DNA from: JBFHES01 sp041584015
GTDB lineage: Bacteria; Bacteroidota; Bacteroidia; Bacteroidales; M50B96
NCBI GenBank assembly: GCA_041584015.1
Contig: JBFHES010000066.1
Coordinates: 1-17,997, forward strand
Length of the DNA: 17,997 nucleotides
Reading direction: 5' to 3'
This document shows positions 1-8,687 of this stretch, in pieces. A program made the position numbers and the translations under genes. Within the stretch, counting starts at the first letter, position 1. Every line of letters begins with the position of its first letter. The notes beneath the pieces are model-generated. The model worked only from the letters and a program-made list of their open reading frames with translations, was not told the DNA's origin and searched no databases.

Positions 1-1
1 T

Positions 2-757
2 AACACCATAAGCCTGCAAAGTAGCAACGATGCAAATGACGGCTACTACGCTGCAAACATTGCAACAAGCCAAATAGGATTTGCAGGTGCACCATACAAG
101 GGTTGGTTGGTTTTAGGCCAGCCAACAAATATCACCGAAACTGGTGAAGTTGATTTCCTTACAGCAGGAATCCCATTTGTTTCTACACCTGAGACATTAA
201 CCGGCTATTACAAATTTAATAATGAGTTGAACCCAAACGACTCTGCCACGGCTATTGTCTATCTGAAAAAATTCAATCAACAAACTCAAAGTTCCGAGCT
301 CATCGGGCATTGCATTAAGCATTTACCAATTAGCCTTGATTACACAATGTTTAGTTTACCTATTGAGTACACCAATAGTAATGAAACCCCGGACTCTGTA
401 GTTATTGCATTTCAATCGAGCAACACGCAACCTGTAATTGAGGGCGGTAATTTGCTGGTTGACTTTCTCGAATTCAGTACAAGCTTAACTAATGACAACA
501 TAGAAACAGATGGATTTATTGTGTATCCTAATCCATCGCAAAGCCAAATCACTGTTGAGTTTCCCGAATACACCGGAGTGTTAAAAATTAACATATACAA
601 CATGTTGGGTGGCTTGGTAAAACTCAATCGGGCACATGCACCCTCTCCTACTTCTATTATAAATGTAACCGACCTTGAGGAAGGCTACTATTTATTGGAG
701 ATTAAACAAAACGAAAACATACTACACACAGCCAAGGTGATTATTAGCAGGAGTTAA
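2..757 (+). CDS. Secreted protein with T9SS type-A sorting domain (5' end outside window)
   Basis: The reading frame is open from the first bases, so only the last 251 residues are visible and the start is missing. The visible part has two regions. The first, roughly residues 1-165, carries GIPF, LTGYYKF, PDSVVIAFQSS and a GGNLLVDFLEF-like ending; this pattern recalls the beta-sandwich (PCMD/carbohydrate-binding-like) domain common in Bacteroidota secreted proteins. The second, from about base 509, is a classic Por secretion tail (TIGR04183-like): VYPNPSQ, then a beta-rich stretch with INIYNMLG, and EGYYLLEI ending in KVIIS. Such tails direct export through the type IX system and are removed at the surface, where the protein is attached or released. 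It ends 20 bases before the serpin gene, so the two are probably co-transcribed. The family of the sorting domain is certain; the ligand of the upstream domain is unknown. Confidence 0.88.
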   Translation, partial: NTISLQSSNDANDGYYAANIATSQIGFAGAPYKGWLVLGQPTNITETGEVDFLTAGIPFVSTPETLTGYYKFNNELNPNDSATAIVYLKKFNQQTQSSELIGHCIKHLPISLDYTMFSLPIEYTNSNETPDSVVIAFQSSNTQPVIEGGNLLVDFLEFSTSLTNDNIETDGFIVYPNPSQSQITVEFPEYTGVLKINIYNMLGGLVKLNRAHAPSPTSIINVTDLEEGYYLLEIKQNENILHTAKVIISRS

Positions 758-777
758 CCCACTAAAACTCAATAATC

Positions 778-2034
778 ATGATTAAGAAAACGAAAACTAA
801 TTCAACAAATGCCAGAGGAGCATTTTTTGCTTATCTGCTCATTGTACCGCTTATGTTCTGTTCTTGCAGTAGAACGGAAGATGTAAAACCAATTAGCGAA
901 GTAAGTATCCATCCTAAAACACTACAAGTTGTTAATGCTGATAATCAGTTTGGATTTGAAATATTCAAACTAATTAATACGAATGTAGAGGCCGACCAAA
1001 ACGTATTCATTTCTCCAACAAGTATTTCAATAGCGCTAGCCATGGCTTACAATGGAGCCAATGGAGCAACACAAATGGGCATGGCAGATGTTCTTAATAA
1101 ATCGGGCTTATCTTCTACTGAAATAAACGAAACCTATAAGGCGTTAATCAATGATCTGGTTATTGCAGATCAAGACGTTAAGCTTGCTATAGCAAATTCA
1201 GTTTGGTATAGAAACACGGTTGCCATTGAACAGGAATTCATTAGTGCCAATGAGAACTATTATGATGCACTTGTTAGTCCATTGGATTTTTCTGATCCAC
1301 TTTCGGTAAATATTATTAACAATTGGGTTGCGAATAACACCAATAATAAGATTGATAAAATAATTGATGGGATAAGTCCGACCGATATTATGTACCTCAT
1401 CAATGCTATATATTTTAAAGGTACGTGGAAATATGAATTCGATCCGGCATTAAGCTCAGATATGCAATTTCATCCAACAAACGGCTCATCGTATCTTACT
1501 TCATTCATGCAGCAAAAGGCTGATATTAAATCAATAGACAATGAGCAGGTTCAGGGCATTGAGCTACCTTACGGCGAAGGTGATTATAGCATGGTAATAC
1601 TGCTGCCGCAGGAAGGAAATAACATTGAGGATTTAAGTGCTTCGTTCACGCTCGAAAATTGGATGGAATGGCAAAGTCAATTTCAATTGGTTAACGAGAT
1701 GAACATCTTCATACCGAAATTTAAGTTTGAATTTAAAAAGCATCTAGTTCCAGAATTAGACGACATGGGAATGGGCATTGCTTTTACTGATCAGGCAGAC
1801 TTCTCAGGTATTAGTTCAAGTTTAAATTTGGTAATAACCGACGTATTACATAAAACCTATGTAGAGGTTAATGAGGAAGGAACCGAAGCCGCTGCCGTTA
1901 CTTCAATTACTTTTGGCACCACCAGCGCCGGACCTTCGAACACCTTTTTAGCAAACAGACCATTCTTATTTATTATTAAAGAAAATACCACCAATGCGCT
2001 GGTATTTATAGGAAAGCTTAATAAGCCAGAATAA
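778..2034 (+). CDS. Serpin-family protease inhibitor, predicted lipoprotein
   Basis: 418 residues with full serpin architecture. A hydrophobic leader ends in FCSC (Cys28/Cys30), and Cys30 preceded by Ser fits a lipoprotein cleavage site. Serpin landmarks follow: NVFISPTSISIALAMAYNGA near residue 80, LINAIYFKGTWKYEFD in the middle, and the C-terminal FLANRPFLFII. The reactive-centre loop starts at Glu366 with the hinge EEGTEAAA; the small residues at P15-P9 are what inhibitory serpins need for loop insertion. Counting from that hinge puts P1 near Thr382 and P1' at Ser383, so the target protease cannot be named. Known bacterial serpins of this kind, such as miropin of Tannerella forsythia, are surface lipoproteins that trap proteases. 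The gene follows a T9SS cargo gene by 20 bases and is closed by a strong terminator. The family is certain; location and target are inferred. Confidence 0.95.
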   Translation: MIKKTKTNSTNARGAFFAYLLIVPLMFCSCSRTEDVKPISEVSIHPKTLQVVNADNQFGFEIFKLINTNVEADQNVFISPTSISIALAMAYNGANGATQMGMADVLNKSGLSSTEINETYKALINDLVIADQDVKLAIANSVWYRNTVAIEQEFISANENYYDALVSPLDFSDPLSVNIINNWVANNTNNKIDKIIDGISPTDIMYLINAIYFKGTWKYEFDPALSSDMQFHPTNGSSYLTSFMQQKADIKSIDNEQVQGIELPYGEGDYSMVILLPQEGNNIEDLSASFTLENWMEWQSQFQLVNEMNIFIPKFKFEFKKHLVPELDDMGMGIAFTDQADFSGISSSLNLVITDVLHKTYVEVNEEGTEAAAVTSITFGTTSAGPSNTFLANRPFLFIIKENTTNALVFIGKLNKPE

Positions 2035-2054
2035 TTTTGGATTATAATTTAGGG

Positions 2055-2085
2055 AAAAGGCTCGGATCGAAGATCCGGGCTTTTT
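2055..2085 (+). terminator. Intrinsic terminator after the serpin gene
   Basis: A 9-bp stem (2060-2068 with 2072-2080, one G-T wobble) closes a GAA loop and is followed by five T. The AAAA at 2055-2058 can pair with the T run, so the hairpin could also act in the other direction. It lies 20 bases after the serpin stop and separates that unit from the glycosyltransferase gene. Confidence 0.85.
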
Positions 2086-2129
2086 AATGAAATATTAGCC
2101 AGAACAAATACAATGCTTTAATAATCTAA

Positions 2130-2137
2130 TTACTTTG
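2130..2137 (+). promoter_or_regulatory. Candidate -7 box (TTACTTTG) for the glycosyltransferase gene
   Basis: The sequence matches the Bacteroidota -7 consensus TAnnTTTG except at the second base. It lies 18 bases before the ATG at 2155, just after the upstream terminator, which is where a promoter is expected. No convincing TTG at about -33 was found. Confidence 0.35.
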
Positions 2138-2154
2138 CATAAAATTCATTTTTC

Positions 2155-3603
2155 ATGAAAGTAACAAGGCAAAGCATTTTTTGGATCATTACCTGTGCAG
2201 CGTTTTTTGGACTCTTACTCCCGGTGCTTGTTCAAGATGGCATGTTCATGGATGGCGTTCAATATGCATGTGTTTCAAAAAATCTGGCAAATGGGCTTGG
2301 CTCCTTCTGGTTTCCATTTTTAAGTGAAACCTGGTGGAAAGCAGGATCGCCATACTTTATGGAACACCCACCATTGGTTTATGGCATTCAGTCACTGTTT
2401 TTTAAAATACTGGGCGACGGTATGTATACCGAAAGAATTTATTCTCTTGTATGCGCTCTGATAACAGCAATTTTAATTATTAAAATCTGGAATTTAATCA
2501 GTGTAAAGACCAAGGAGCTGTCATGGCTGCCGGTTCTTCTTTGGATAATCACTCCATTAGTATTCTGGTCGTACAGAAACAACCTGATGGAAAACACCTT
2601 GGGAATATTCACCCTTTCGGCCATCTATTTTGGATTACTGAGTCTTAAACGTAAGGATCGAAAATATATATGGCTCTTACTTGCCGGACTTTCGATCTTC
2701 ATGGCGAGCCTTTCTAAAGGGGTGCCAGGCCTGTTCCCCCTTAGTTTTTTCCTTTTCTACTGGATCAGCCATCAAGCAAAATATTCCTTTCGGCAAGTTC
2801 TGATACATTCGTCAATACTGCTAGTTATTTTGTTTAGCGCTTATGCGCTAGTGCTAATTAACGACAATGCGCGGGAAAGCCTGTTGTTTTACTTTAACGA
2901 TAGGCTCATGCATAGAATTGATGCCGAGCCAACAGTCACCAACAGATTTGACATCATCTACAGGATGTTTATGGAGTTGCTTCCAGCTATTGTTATCACA
3001 GTTTTTTCGGCAGTAATCTTTAAGATTAAAAAGCTGAATATTGCCAGCAGCCGAGACACTACCCGCAACATTCTATTATTCTTTATGCTTGGAGCAAGTG
3101 CCTCTTTTCCATTGCTGCTAACATCTGTCCAGCGCGGTTTCTATCTATTGCCTGCATTCCCATTTTTTGCTATTGCCTTTGCACTGTTCATTGCCCCCCA
3201 TTATCAATACCTGATTAAAAAGATCAATCCATCAGGTAAAACGTACAGGCTGCTATTTAAATCATCACTTCTTTTACCAATTTTTGTATTAACAATTACC
3301 ACGCTCCAAATTGGAAAAACATCTAGAAACCAAACGACAATTACCGATGTAAACCTGATTGGCTCGATGATTAACACACGCACCATTATTGACGTCACAC
3401 CGTCTGTGTATAACAATTGGGAGTTTCAATTTTACATGCTTCGTAAATTCAACAGCTACCTGAGAGTGACAAACGAACCGGGCACAGTATATTACATCTC
3501 CAAGAATTCCAGTCTAACTATCGGTGATTACGAGCGATCTACTTTGAAGACCAACAGCTACCATTTATTCATAAAAAGCCAAAAAGAACGGAGAACAAAA
3601 TAA
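2155..3603 (+). CDS. GT-C fold membrane glycosyltransferase (PMT/ArnT-like, GT39/GT83 type)
   Basis: 482 residues with many hydrophobic segments. The first (about residues 8-26) leads into a periplasmic loop with MDGVQYA, where Asp33 is placed like the catalytic acidic residue of this superfamily. A second signature, EHPPL (Glu70, His71, Pro72-Pro73), is typical of the PMT_2/ArnT group. The repeated membrane spans to about residue 380 and a short soluble tail fit the family, which transfers a sugar from a polyprenyl-phosphate carrier to protein, lipid A or a glycan on the periplasmic side. The length is at the short end for ArnT (about 550), so the large soluble C-terminal domain is reduced. 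The gene is isolated between a terminator and an intergenic gap and has no sugar-synthesis neighbours, so the acceptor cannot be predicted. Confidence 0.85.
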   Translation: MKVTRQSIFWIITCAAFFGLLLPVLVQDGMFMDGVQYACVSKNLANGLGSFWFPFLSETWWKAGSPYFMEHPPLVYGIQSLFFKILGDGMYTERIYSLVCALITAILIIKIWNLISVKTKELSWLPVLLWIITPLVFWSYRNNLMENTLGIFTLSAIYFGLLSLKRKDRKYIWLLLAGLSIFMASLSKGVPGLFPLSFFLFYWISHQAKYSFRQVLIHSSILLVILFSAYALVLINDNARESLLFYFNDRLMHRIDAEPTVTNRFDIIYRMFMELLPAIVITVFSAVIFKIKKLNIASSRDTTRNILLFFMLGASASFPLLLTSVQRGFYLLPAFPFFAIAFALFIAPHYQYLIKKINPSGKTYRLLFKSSLLLPIFVLTITTLQIGKTSRNQTTITDVNLIGSMINTRTIIDVTPSVYNNWEFQFYMLRKFNSYLRVTNEPGTVYYISKNSSLTIGDYERSTLKTNSYHLFIKSQKERRTK

Positions 3604-3731
3604 ATGCTAACAACGTTTACAATGGTTCGTAATTATTCGAATAAATGATTAATTTAACCAGACTGAAACCTCATTAATGTTTTATCGTAACAACGATTAA
3701 TAATATTGAATAGAGAAAAGCAAACCAATAG
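3604..3731 (+). other. Intergenic region before the adhesin operon
   Basis: 128 bases with no reading frame worth calling. It holds a perfect 12-bp palindrome, TTATTCGAATAA (3633-3644), and a weak -7-like box, TAATATTG (3701-3708, one mismatch to TAnnTTTG), 24 bases before the adhesin ATG. I see no terminator for the upstream gene. A promoter must lie in this region or further upstream, but the evidence for its exact place is thin. Confidence 0.4.
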
Positions 3732-6700
3732 ATGTTCAGACACTTTCTCAAAGGAGTTATAAAAAAAACGAATCAAACCGCAGCTTTGCTGTTTGCATTG
3801 CTATTGTGCTCAAGCGTTACATTACTGGCGCAAAGCGAGGGCAAGGACTATATGATTCCAGATATTGGTGCACCCGGATTGGCGACCAAAATTGAAATCA
3901 TTAGCAAATTCATTCCACTGAGCACAGATCCTTCTGTAAACAATTATTATTTTAATACAGCAAATTTTTACACAGGCGACAGCACCATTCTCTTTAACAA
4001 CCCCGGCGATCCTATCCGGATTATTTGCATGGACCCGTTGGATTACGCTAAAGTAACAATTGGGCCCCTGACCATTAACTGGGAAGGACAATGCCTAAGC
4101 ACACATATTTTTGTGCACGACGATGTTACACCAAATAGTGCCGACTGGGAACAGCTTAATAGCAACTATAAAATACCAATTGGTGTGCAGGTAGGCATTA
4201 ACATTTTACCTATCGATACCTTTTACGTGCTACAACCATACCCAGCATTAAACTCGCTAAACCCTACAATAAGCATTGGTAGTGGACAGGTTAATTCAGG
4301 AAAACGATCGCCTCGAGGTGCTATGATCTTCGAAAATTTTTCATTAAGCGGCACCGGTCAACCTTACACAATTTCTACCAACGACTGCGACCCTTATCTT
4401 GAAGGGAACCAAGGATATCTACCAGTTCATATATTCAGCGTTCAAGACATTACTATTGGAGCAAACACAACCCTAAGCGTTGATGCTTCATTAAAAAATG
4501 CTGGTCCTGGTGGTGGTGGCGGTGGTGCAGGATCTGTAAACGGCAATAGTGGAAACGGTTTCACTGCCGGAGGTTACAGCTGTACTCCGAACGGTTCATC
4601 TTTTTGGAATGAATCGGGATCATCTTCAGGAAAGGTCATTCCCAGCCCGCAATCAAACTATGAAGCATTACGCGGCAACTTTAGTATTAACGGGACACCC
4701 GGCGGTTACGGCAGGTGTGATCAAGGTGGTGGAGGAGGAACCGGACACCCGCTTGGTGCCAGTGGAGCTTATGGTGCAACCTATGCACAATCGCTTAGCC
4801 CGGCAGCTTTCCCAGGCATGTTTGGAGGAGGTAGTGCAGGTGGAGAAATAAACGTACAACCGGATAGCACCAGTATGCCTTTTGGAGGTGGCGGTGGCGG
4901 TAACGGTTCAATTGGCCAAATTGGAGAAGCCAACTACACCTCAAATGCCGGTCGCATAAACGGAAATAAATACATTGTGCCGCTCTCAGGCGGATCTGGT
5001 GGTGGCGCCGGCAATGTTTGGTCGCTCTATCAGGGTGGATCCGGCGGTGGTGGCGGCGGTTCAATCTGCTTGTTTGCCTATAACAATACCAACATTGGTA
5101 AAATTACTGCTAATGGAGGCGACGGAAGCGACGGCTATGTACCTTATGCTAGTCAGATTGGCATCAGAGGTGCATCTGGCGGTGGCGGCGGATCTGGCGG
5201 ATGCATAGTAGTTGGAGCAAAAAAACAACATCTCGGCAATAACTATTTTGAAGTGAATGGCGGAGACAAAGGACTTGGAGACCAGCAAGACACAATCATT
5301 TCACACGACGGAGGCGCTGGAGGAAGCGGTCGAGTAAGAATCGATGGTGATTATACCTCACTCAATTTACTAAGTGACTCAGCTACATATGCCAATGGGC
5401 CAAGTACCGATACTAGTTATTATGTAAATCCACAATTTACATTAACAGGAACAGGTAACGGGAGCCCGGTTAGTCTTTATCTAAAACATGAAGGTGGAAT
5501 TTGGTACCATGCGGGAACTGCAACAAGCTATAGCGGCAATACATGGTCGTACCCTTTAACACTCAACAGTGCTTACAGCACCTACTTGTTGGTTGCTGCA
5601 CAGCAAGAGCTAAGCCCATCAACAGACACAATGCAGTGGGAACCCGAGTTTATTTTATCTCAGGGTGCTACCAACTTTTTGGAGATCAATCTGGCGCCAA
5701 TACTTGAAAACGACAGTACTATTCTTTTTGAAAATGACTCCATTGTTGTACACATACTCGATAATGACTTTGACCCAAATGGAAATGATCTGAGCATTAA
5801 TATCGTTGGTGGTCCGAATAATGGAACAGCATTTATCTTAAATGGAGATAGTATCCAATATACGCCTGACTCACTTTTCTTTGGGGCAGATACCATTGTT
5901 TTTGAAATATGTGACGGTTATATTTGTGATACTTCATATCTATACATTAGTGTTATTGAAGACAATGACCCTCCTTTAACAGAAGCTGATTTCATAAGCA
6001 CTGATGAAGATCAACAAACAAGCTTTAACATAATTGCAAACGATACGGATCCTGATCCCAATGACACCTTATCAATAACATCTATAATTGAAGGACCATT
6101 TAACGGAGCGTATACGATTATTGGTGATAGCATTATTGCATATGAGCCAAATCCCAACTTTTTTGGTAACGACTATTTAATCTACGAGGTGTGTAATCAG
6201 AACCTTTTTCCTTGTAGCACTGATACGGTCTATATTACGGTTAATCCGGTTAACGATGGCCCATTCCTTACCGATGATCTGGGAAACCCAACACTTACCG
6301 ACTCTATTGTAACGCCGGAAGACACGCCTATTGATCATTGTTTGGAGTTTAATGATTTCGAAAATGACAGCGTATTCTTAGAATCAATTCTGCTTGGAGG
6401 GTATGGCGCCATATCGTTTGGATTGAACGATACCTGTTTAAGCTACACACCACTTGAAAATTTCAACGGAGTAGACAGCTTCCTCATTCTAATCTGCGAT
6501 AATAATGGCAGTCCGGTTTGCGATACAATGACAATTATTATAAACGTACTTCCTGTAAACGATGCACCAATAACAGGATCGGATTATGCAGTAACCAACG
6601 AAGACATTGCTATTAGCTCCAATGTGTTGCTTAACGATTTCGATATTGAAGCTGATGATACCTTGCAAATTACTTCAATTCTTGAAGGACCATTTAATGG

Positions 6701-8687
6701 AAGCTACACGATAATTAGTGATAGTATTATTCTATACGAACCCAACGAAAACTACTTTGGCAGCGACTACATAATTTATGAGGTATGCGACAACCAGCCT
6801 CAACCAGAATGTGCCAGCGACACCTTGTTTATTACGGTAAACCCCATAAACGATGGTCCATTTTTATTAGACGAGCTTGGGAATGCAAGCATGGTTGATA
6901 GTGCAACTACCCTTGAAGATACGCCAATTACAATTTGCTTTAATTTCAACGATATTGAAAATGATTCGGTTAGTCTGGAATCCATTCTTCTGGGTGGTTT
7001 TGGCGACCTTATTTTTAGCACAAACGATACGTGTTTAAGCTACACGCCGCCGGATAATTTTAATGGGTTAGATAGTTTTCTCATTCTGGTTTGCGATGAC
7101 AATATAAATCAGGCTTGCGATACAATCAGTCTATATATTGATGTACTGCCAGATAACGATGCCCCCGACATTATAGATCCTTACACCATGCTACCTGCAG
7201 ATACACTTGTCTTTGAGGTGATGGAAAACGACAGCATCAATATTTGTCTCAACATAAATGACATTGATGGCGACAGTGTTTACATAGCCGCACTCACATT
7301 CCTCTCAAATAACACAACGGGTAACGGCAATCTTGAAATAGCAGCATCTGACACGTGTTTCTCATACATTCCTGATTTTGGATTTGAAGAAGCCGACACC
7401 ATTAAGGTGATTGTAAGCGACGGCAATCTAACTGATACGGTTTACGTGATCATTGATGTAATCCCGGAAAACAATCCACCATACCTATTAGAGGAAGGCA
7501 TTCAAACAGATTCCATTTACAGAACTACCCTAGAAGACTCGACACTAATAATATGTCTTGATTTTTTCGACGACAATCTTGACACCGTAACCATATCATA
7601 CTTTACACCTTTTACTGATAACGCTTCAATATCCATTAGCGAAGAAAACGATAGCTGTCTTGTTTACGACCCTAATCTCAACTTTTATGGATTAGATTCT
7701 ATTGAAGTAATTATTTGTGATGACGGCATTCCTTCATTATGCGATACGATAATTATTTACATCGATGTTACCGATCTTAACGACGCTCCAATTATTGAAA
7801 ACGATCAGCATATTTTTTACGATACGACCTACGAAAACACTGAGGCATTGGTCTGCTTTAGTATTGAAGATGTAGATTATGACGAATTGTACTTATCAGA
7901 TGACTCATACGCTTCATCTGATTTTGGCTTCATCTATCAGGCTGGAGAAGGAAACGACACTTGCTTCTATTACCTGCCAGACAGTTACTATACAGGTACC
8001 GACACGCTCGTCATATTCTTTTGTGATTATGGGATTCCAAGCTTGTGCGACTCCATAATCGTAATCATGACAATTATCCCTATCAATGATCCACCTTTAG
8101 CCAACTCTGTGGTGTTAGAAACAACTATAGACACACCATTAGAAATTTTGCTTTATGACTATGTAAGCGACCAGGATGATTCACTAGCCACACTTAGCTA
8201 CAGTCTGGTTGAAGCTCCGCAATTTGGATCTATCGATACAGACTACGAATCGGATGTATGGCTCTATACGCCAAACATGGACTACATAGGTTACGATACC
8301 TTAAAATATGAAGTATGCGATCCACTGGACTCCTGCGACCAGGCCTATGTGTACATTACCATAACTTATGACCTCTATTTCCCAAACGGGATATCGCCAA
8401 ATAACGACGGCAATAACGACTTTTTCGAAATACTTGGTTTAGAAAAATATGTAGATGCAGAAGGGCTGCTGCTGGCAAACTCATTTCAAGTATACAATCG
8501 CTGGGGTAATCTGGTGTATAGCATTAGTAATTATAACAATATAGATAATAAATGGGACGGAAAATCAAACATTTCTGTACAAGCACTTTCAAACGGAAAT
8601 TATCTACCGGAAGGCACTTATTACTACTATTTTAATATTGACGAGATTGGTTTAAAACGTACCTCATTTGTAATTCTTAAGTATTAA
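3732..8687 (+). CDS. Giant surface adhesin: Gly-rich region, nine cadherin-like modules, T9SS type-B (CHU_C) sorting domain
   Basis: 1651 residues. A signal peptide ends near LLAQS (residue 35). Residues 36-257 are a beta-rich region I do not recognise. Residues 258-538 are Gly-rich, with repeated GGGGG/GGSGGG runs. Residues 654 to about 1547 are nine cadherin-like/Ig-like modules of 85-105 residues, separated by NDxP-type linkers and carrying acidic loops such as DFDPNGND and DIDGD that fit calcium binding. The last 100 residues (from YFPNGISPNNDG near 1549) are the gliding-motility-associated C-terminal domain (CHU_C, TIGR04131-like): YNRWG, KWDG and GTYYYYF are all present. This type-B signal sends proteins through the type IX system to the cell surface. 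The stop codon overlaps the next gene's start (TAATG). SprB-like adhesins paired with a SprF-like gene are the closest concept; a direct role in gliding cannot be shown here. Confidence 0.95.
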   Translation: MFRHFLKGVIKKTNQTAALLFALLLCSSVTLLAQSEGKDYMIPDIGAPGLATKIEIISKFIPLSTDPSVNNYYFNTANFYTGDSTILFNNPGDPIRIICMDPLDYAKVTIGPLTINWEGQCLSTHIFVHDDVTPNSADWEQLNSNYKIPIGVQVGINILPIDTFYVLQPYPALNSLNPTISIGSGQVNSGKRSPRGAMIFENFSLSGTGQPYTISTNDCDPYLEGNQGYLPVHIFSVQDITIGANTTLSVDASLKNAGPGGGGGGAGSVNGNSGNGFTAGGYSCTPNGSSFWNESGSSSGKVIPSPQSNYEALRGNFSINGTPGGYGRCDQGGGGGTGHPLGASGAYGATYAQSLSPAAFPGMFGGGSAGGEINVQPDSTSMPFGGGGGGNGSIGQIGEANYTSNAGRINGNKYIVPLSGGSGGGAGNVWSLYQGGSGGGGGGSICLFAYNNTNIGKITANGGDGSDGYVPYASQIGIRGASGGGGGSGGCIVVGAKKQHLGNNYFEVNGGDKGLGDQQDTIISHDGGAGGSGRVRIDGDYTSLNLLSDSATYANGPSTDTSYYVNPQFTLTGTGNGSPVSLYLKHEGGIWYHAGTATSYSGNTWSYPLTLNSAYSTYLLVAAQQELSPSTDTMQWEPEFILSQGATNFLEINLAPILENDSTILFENDSIVVHILDNDFDPNGNDLSINIVGGPNNGTAFILNGDSIQYTPDSLFFGADTIVFEICDGYICDTSYLYISVIEDNDPPLTEADFISTDEDQQTSFNIIANDTDPDPNDTLSITSIIEGPFNGAYTIIGDSIIAYEPNPNFFGNDYLIYEVCNQNLFPCSTDTVYITVNPVNDGPFLTDDLGNPTLTDSIVTPEDTPIDHCLEFNDFENDSVFLESILLGGYGAISFGLNDTCLSYTPLENFNGVDSFLILICDNNGSPVCDTMTIIINVLPVNDAPITGSDYAVTNEDIAISSNVLLNDFDIEADDTLQITSILEGPFNGSYTIISDSIILYEPNENYFGSDYIIYEVCDNQPQPECASDTLFITVNPINDGPFLLDELGNASMVDSATTLEDTPITICFNFNDIENDSVSLESILLGGFGDLIFSTNDTCLSYTPPDNFNGLDSFLILVCDDNINQACDTISLYIDVLPDNDAPDIIDPYTMLPADTLVFEVMENDSINICLNINDIDGDSVYIAALTFLSNNTTGNGNLEIAASDTCFSYIPDFGFEEADTIKVIVSDGNLTDTVYVIIDVIPENNPPYLLEEGIQTDSIYRTTLEDSTLIICLDFFDDNLDTVTISYFTPFTDNASISISEENDSCLVYDPNLNFYGLDSIEVIICDDGIPSLCDTIIIYIDVTDLNDAPIIENDQHIFYDTTYENTEALVCFSIEDVDYDELYLSDDSYASSDFGFIYQAGEGNDTCFYYLPDSYYTGTDTLVIFFCDYGIPSLCDSIIVIMTIIPINDPPLANSVVLETTIDTPLEILLYDYVSDQDDSLATLSYSLVEAPQFGSIDTDYESDVWLYTPNMDYIGYDTLKYEVCDPLDSCDQAYVYITITYDLYFPNGISPNNDGNNDFFEILGLEKYVDAEGLLLANSFQVYNRWGNLVYSISNYNNIDNKWDGKSNISVQALSNGNYLPEGTYYYYFNIDEIGLKRTSFVILKY
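4503..5345 (+). repeat. Region encoding the Gly-rich domain of the adhesin, with GGT/GGC runs
   Basis: The DNA encodes residues 258-538 of the adhesin, with poly-Gly runs made of mixed GGT, GGC and GGA codons (for example 4509-4526, 4887-4901, 5044-5060). The spacing of Gly clusters among Ser, Asn, aromatic and a few Cys residues recalls Gly-rich domains such as that of ALK-type receptors, where poly-Gly helices pack together; this is a resemblance only. Codon mixing argues against recent simple-repeat expansion. Confidence 0.7.
5970..7157 (+). repeat. Tandem duplication of a 198-residue two-module unit in the adhesin
   Basis: Two copies lie head to tail at about 5970-6563 and 6564-7157. The matching segments GAAGGACCATTTAA start at 6090 and 6684, exactly 594 bases apart. 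Both copies encode EGPFNG, DSII, YEPN, YEVC in the first module and NDGPFL, EDTPI, ENDSV, LESILLGG, NDTCLSYTP, DSFLIL in the second. Copy two has one extra residue in the loop after YEVC. The other modules are much more divergent, so this is the most recent expansion within the array. Confidence 0.9.

Noticed and set aside
2155..3603. Membrane glycosyltransferase as part of the capsule locus
   Set aside because: It is more than 11 kb from the Wza/Wzc genes, has its own transcription unit, and the intervening genes are unrelated to polysaccharide synthesis.
3633..3644. Palindrome TTATTCGAATAA considered as an operator
   Set aside because: A single 12-bp palindrome in AT-rich DNA, with no second copy or convincing promoter nearby, is not enough.
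4549..5288. Several open frames on both strands across the Gly-rich part of the adhesin gene
   Set aside because: They are by-products of the GC-richer GGN codon runs; the products are low-complexity, have no recognisable domain, and lie wholly inside the adhesin coding region.
5970..7157. The duplicated segment considered as an assembly artefact
   Set aside because: The two copies differ at many positions and by one codon, so they are real diverged copies.
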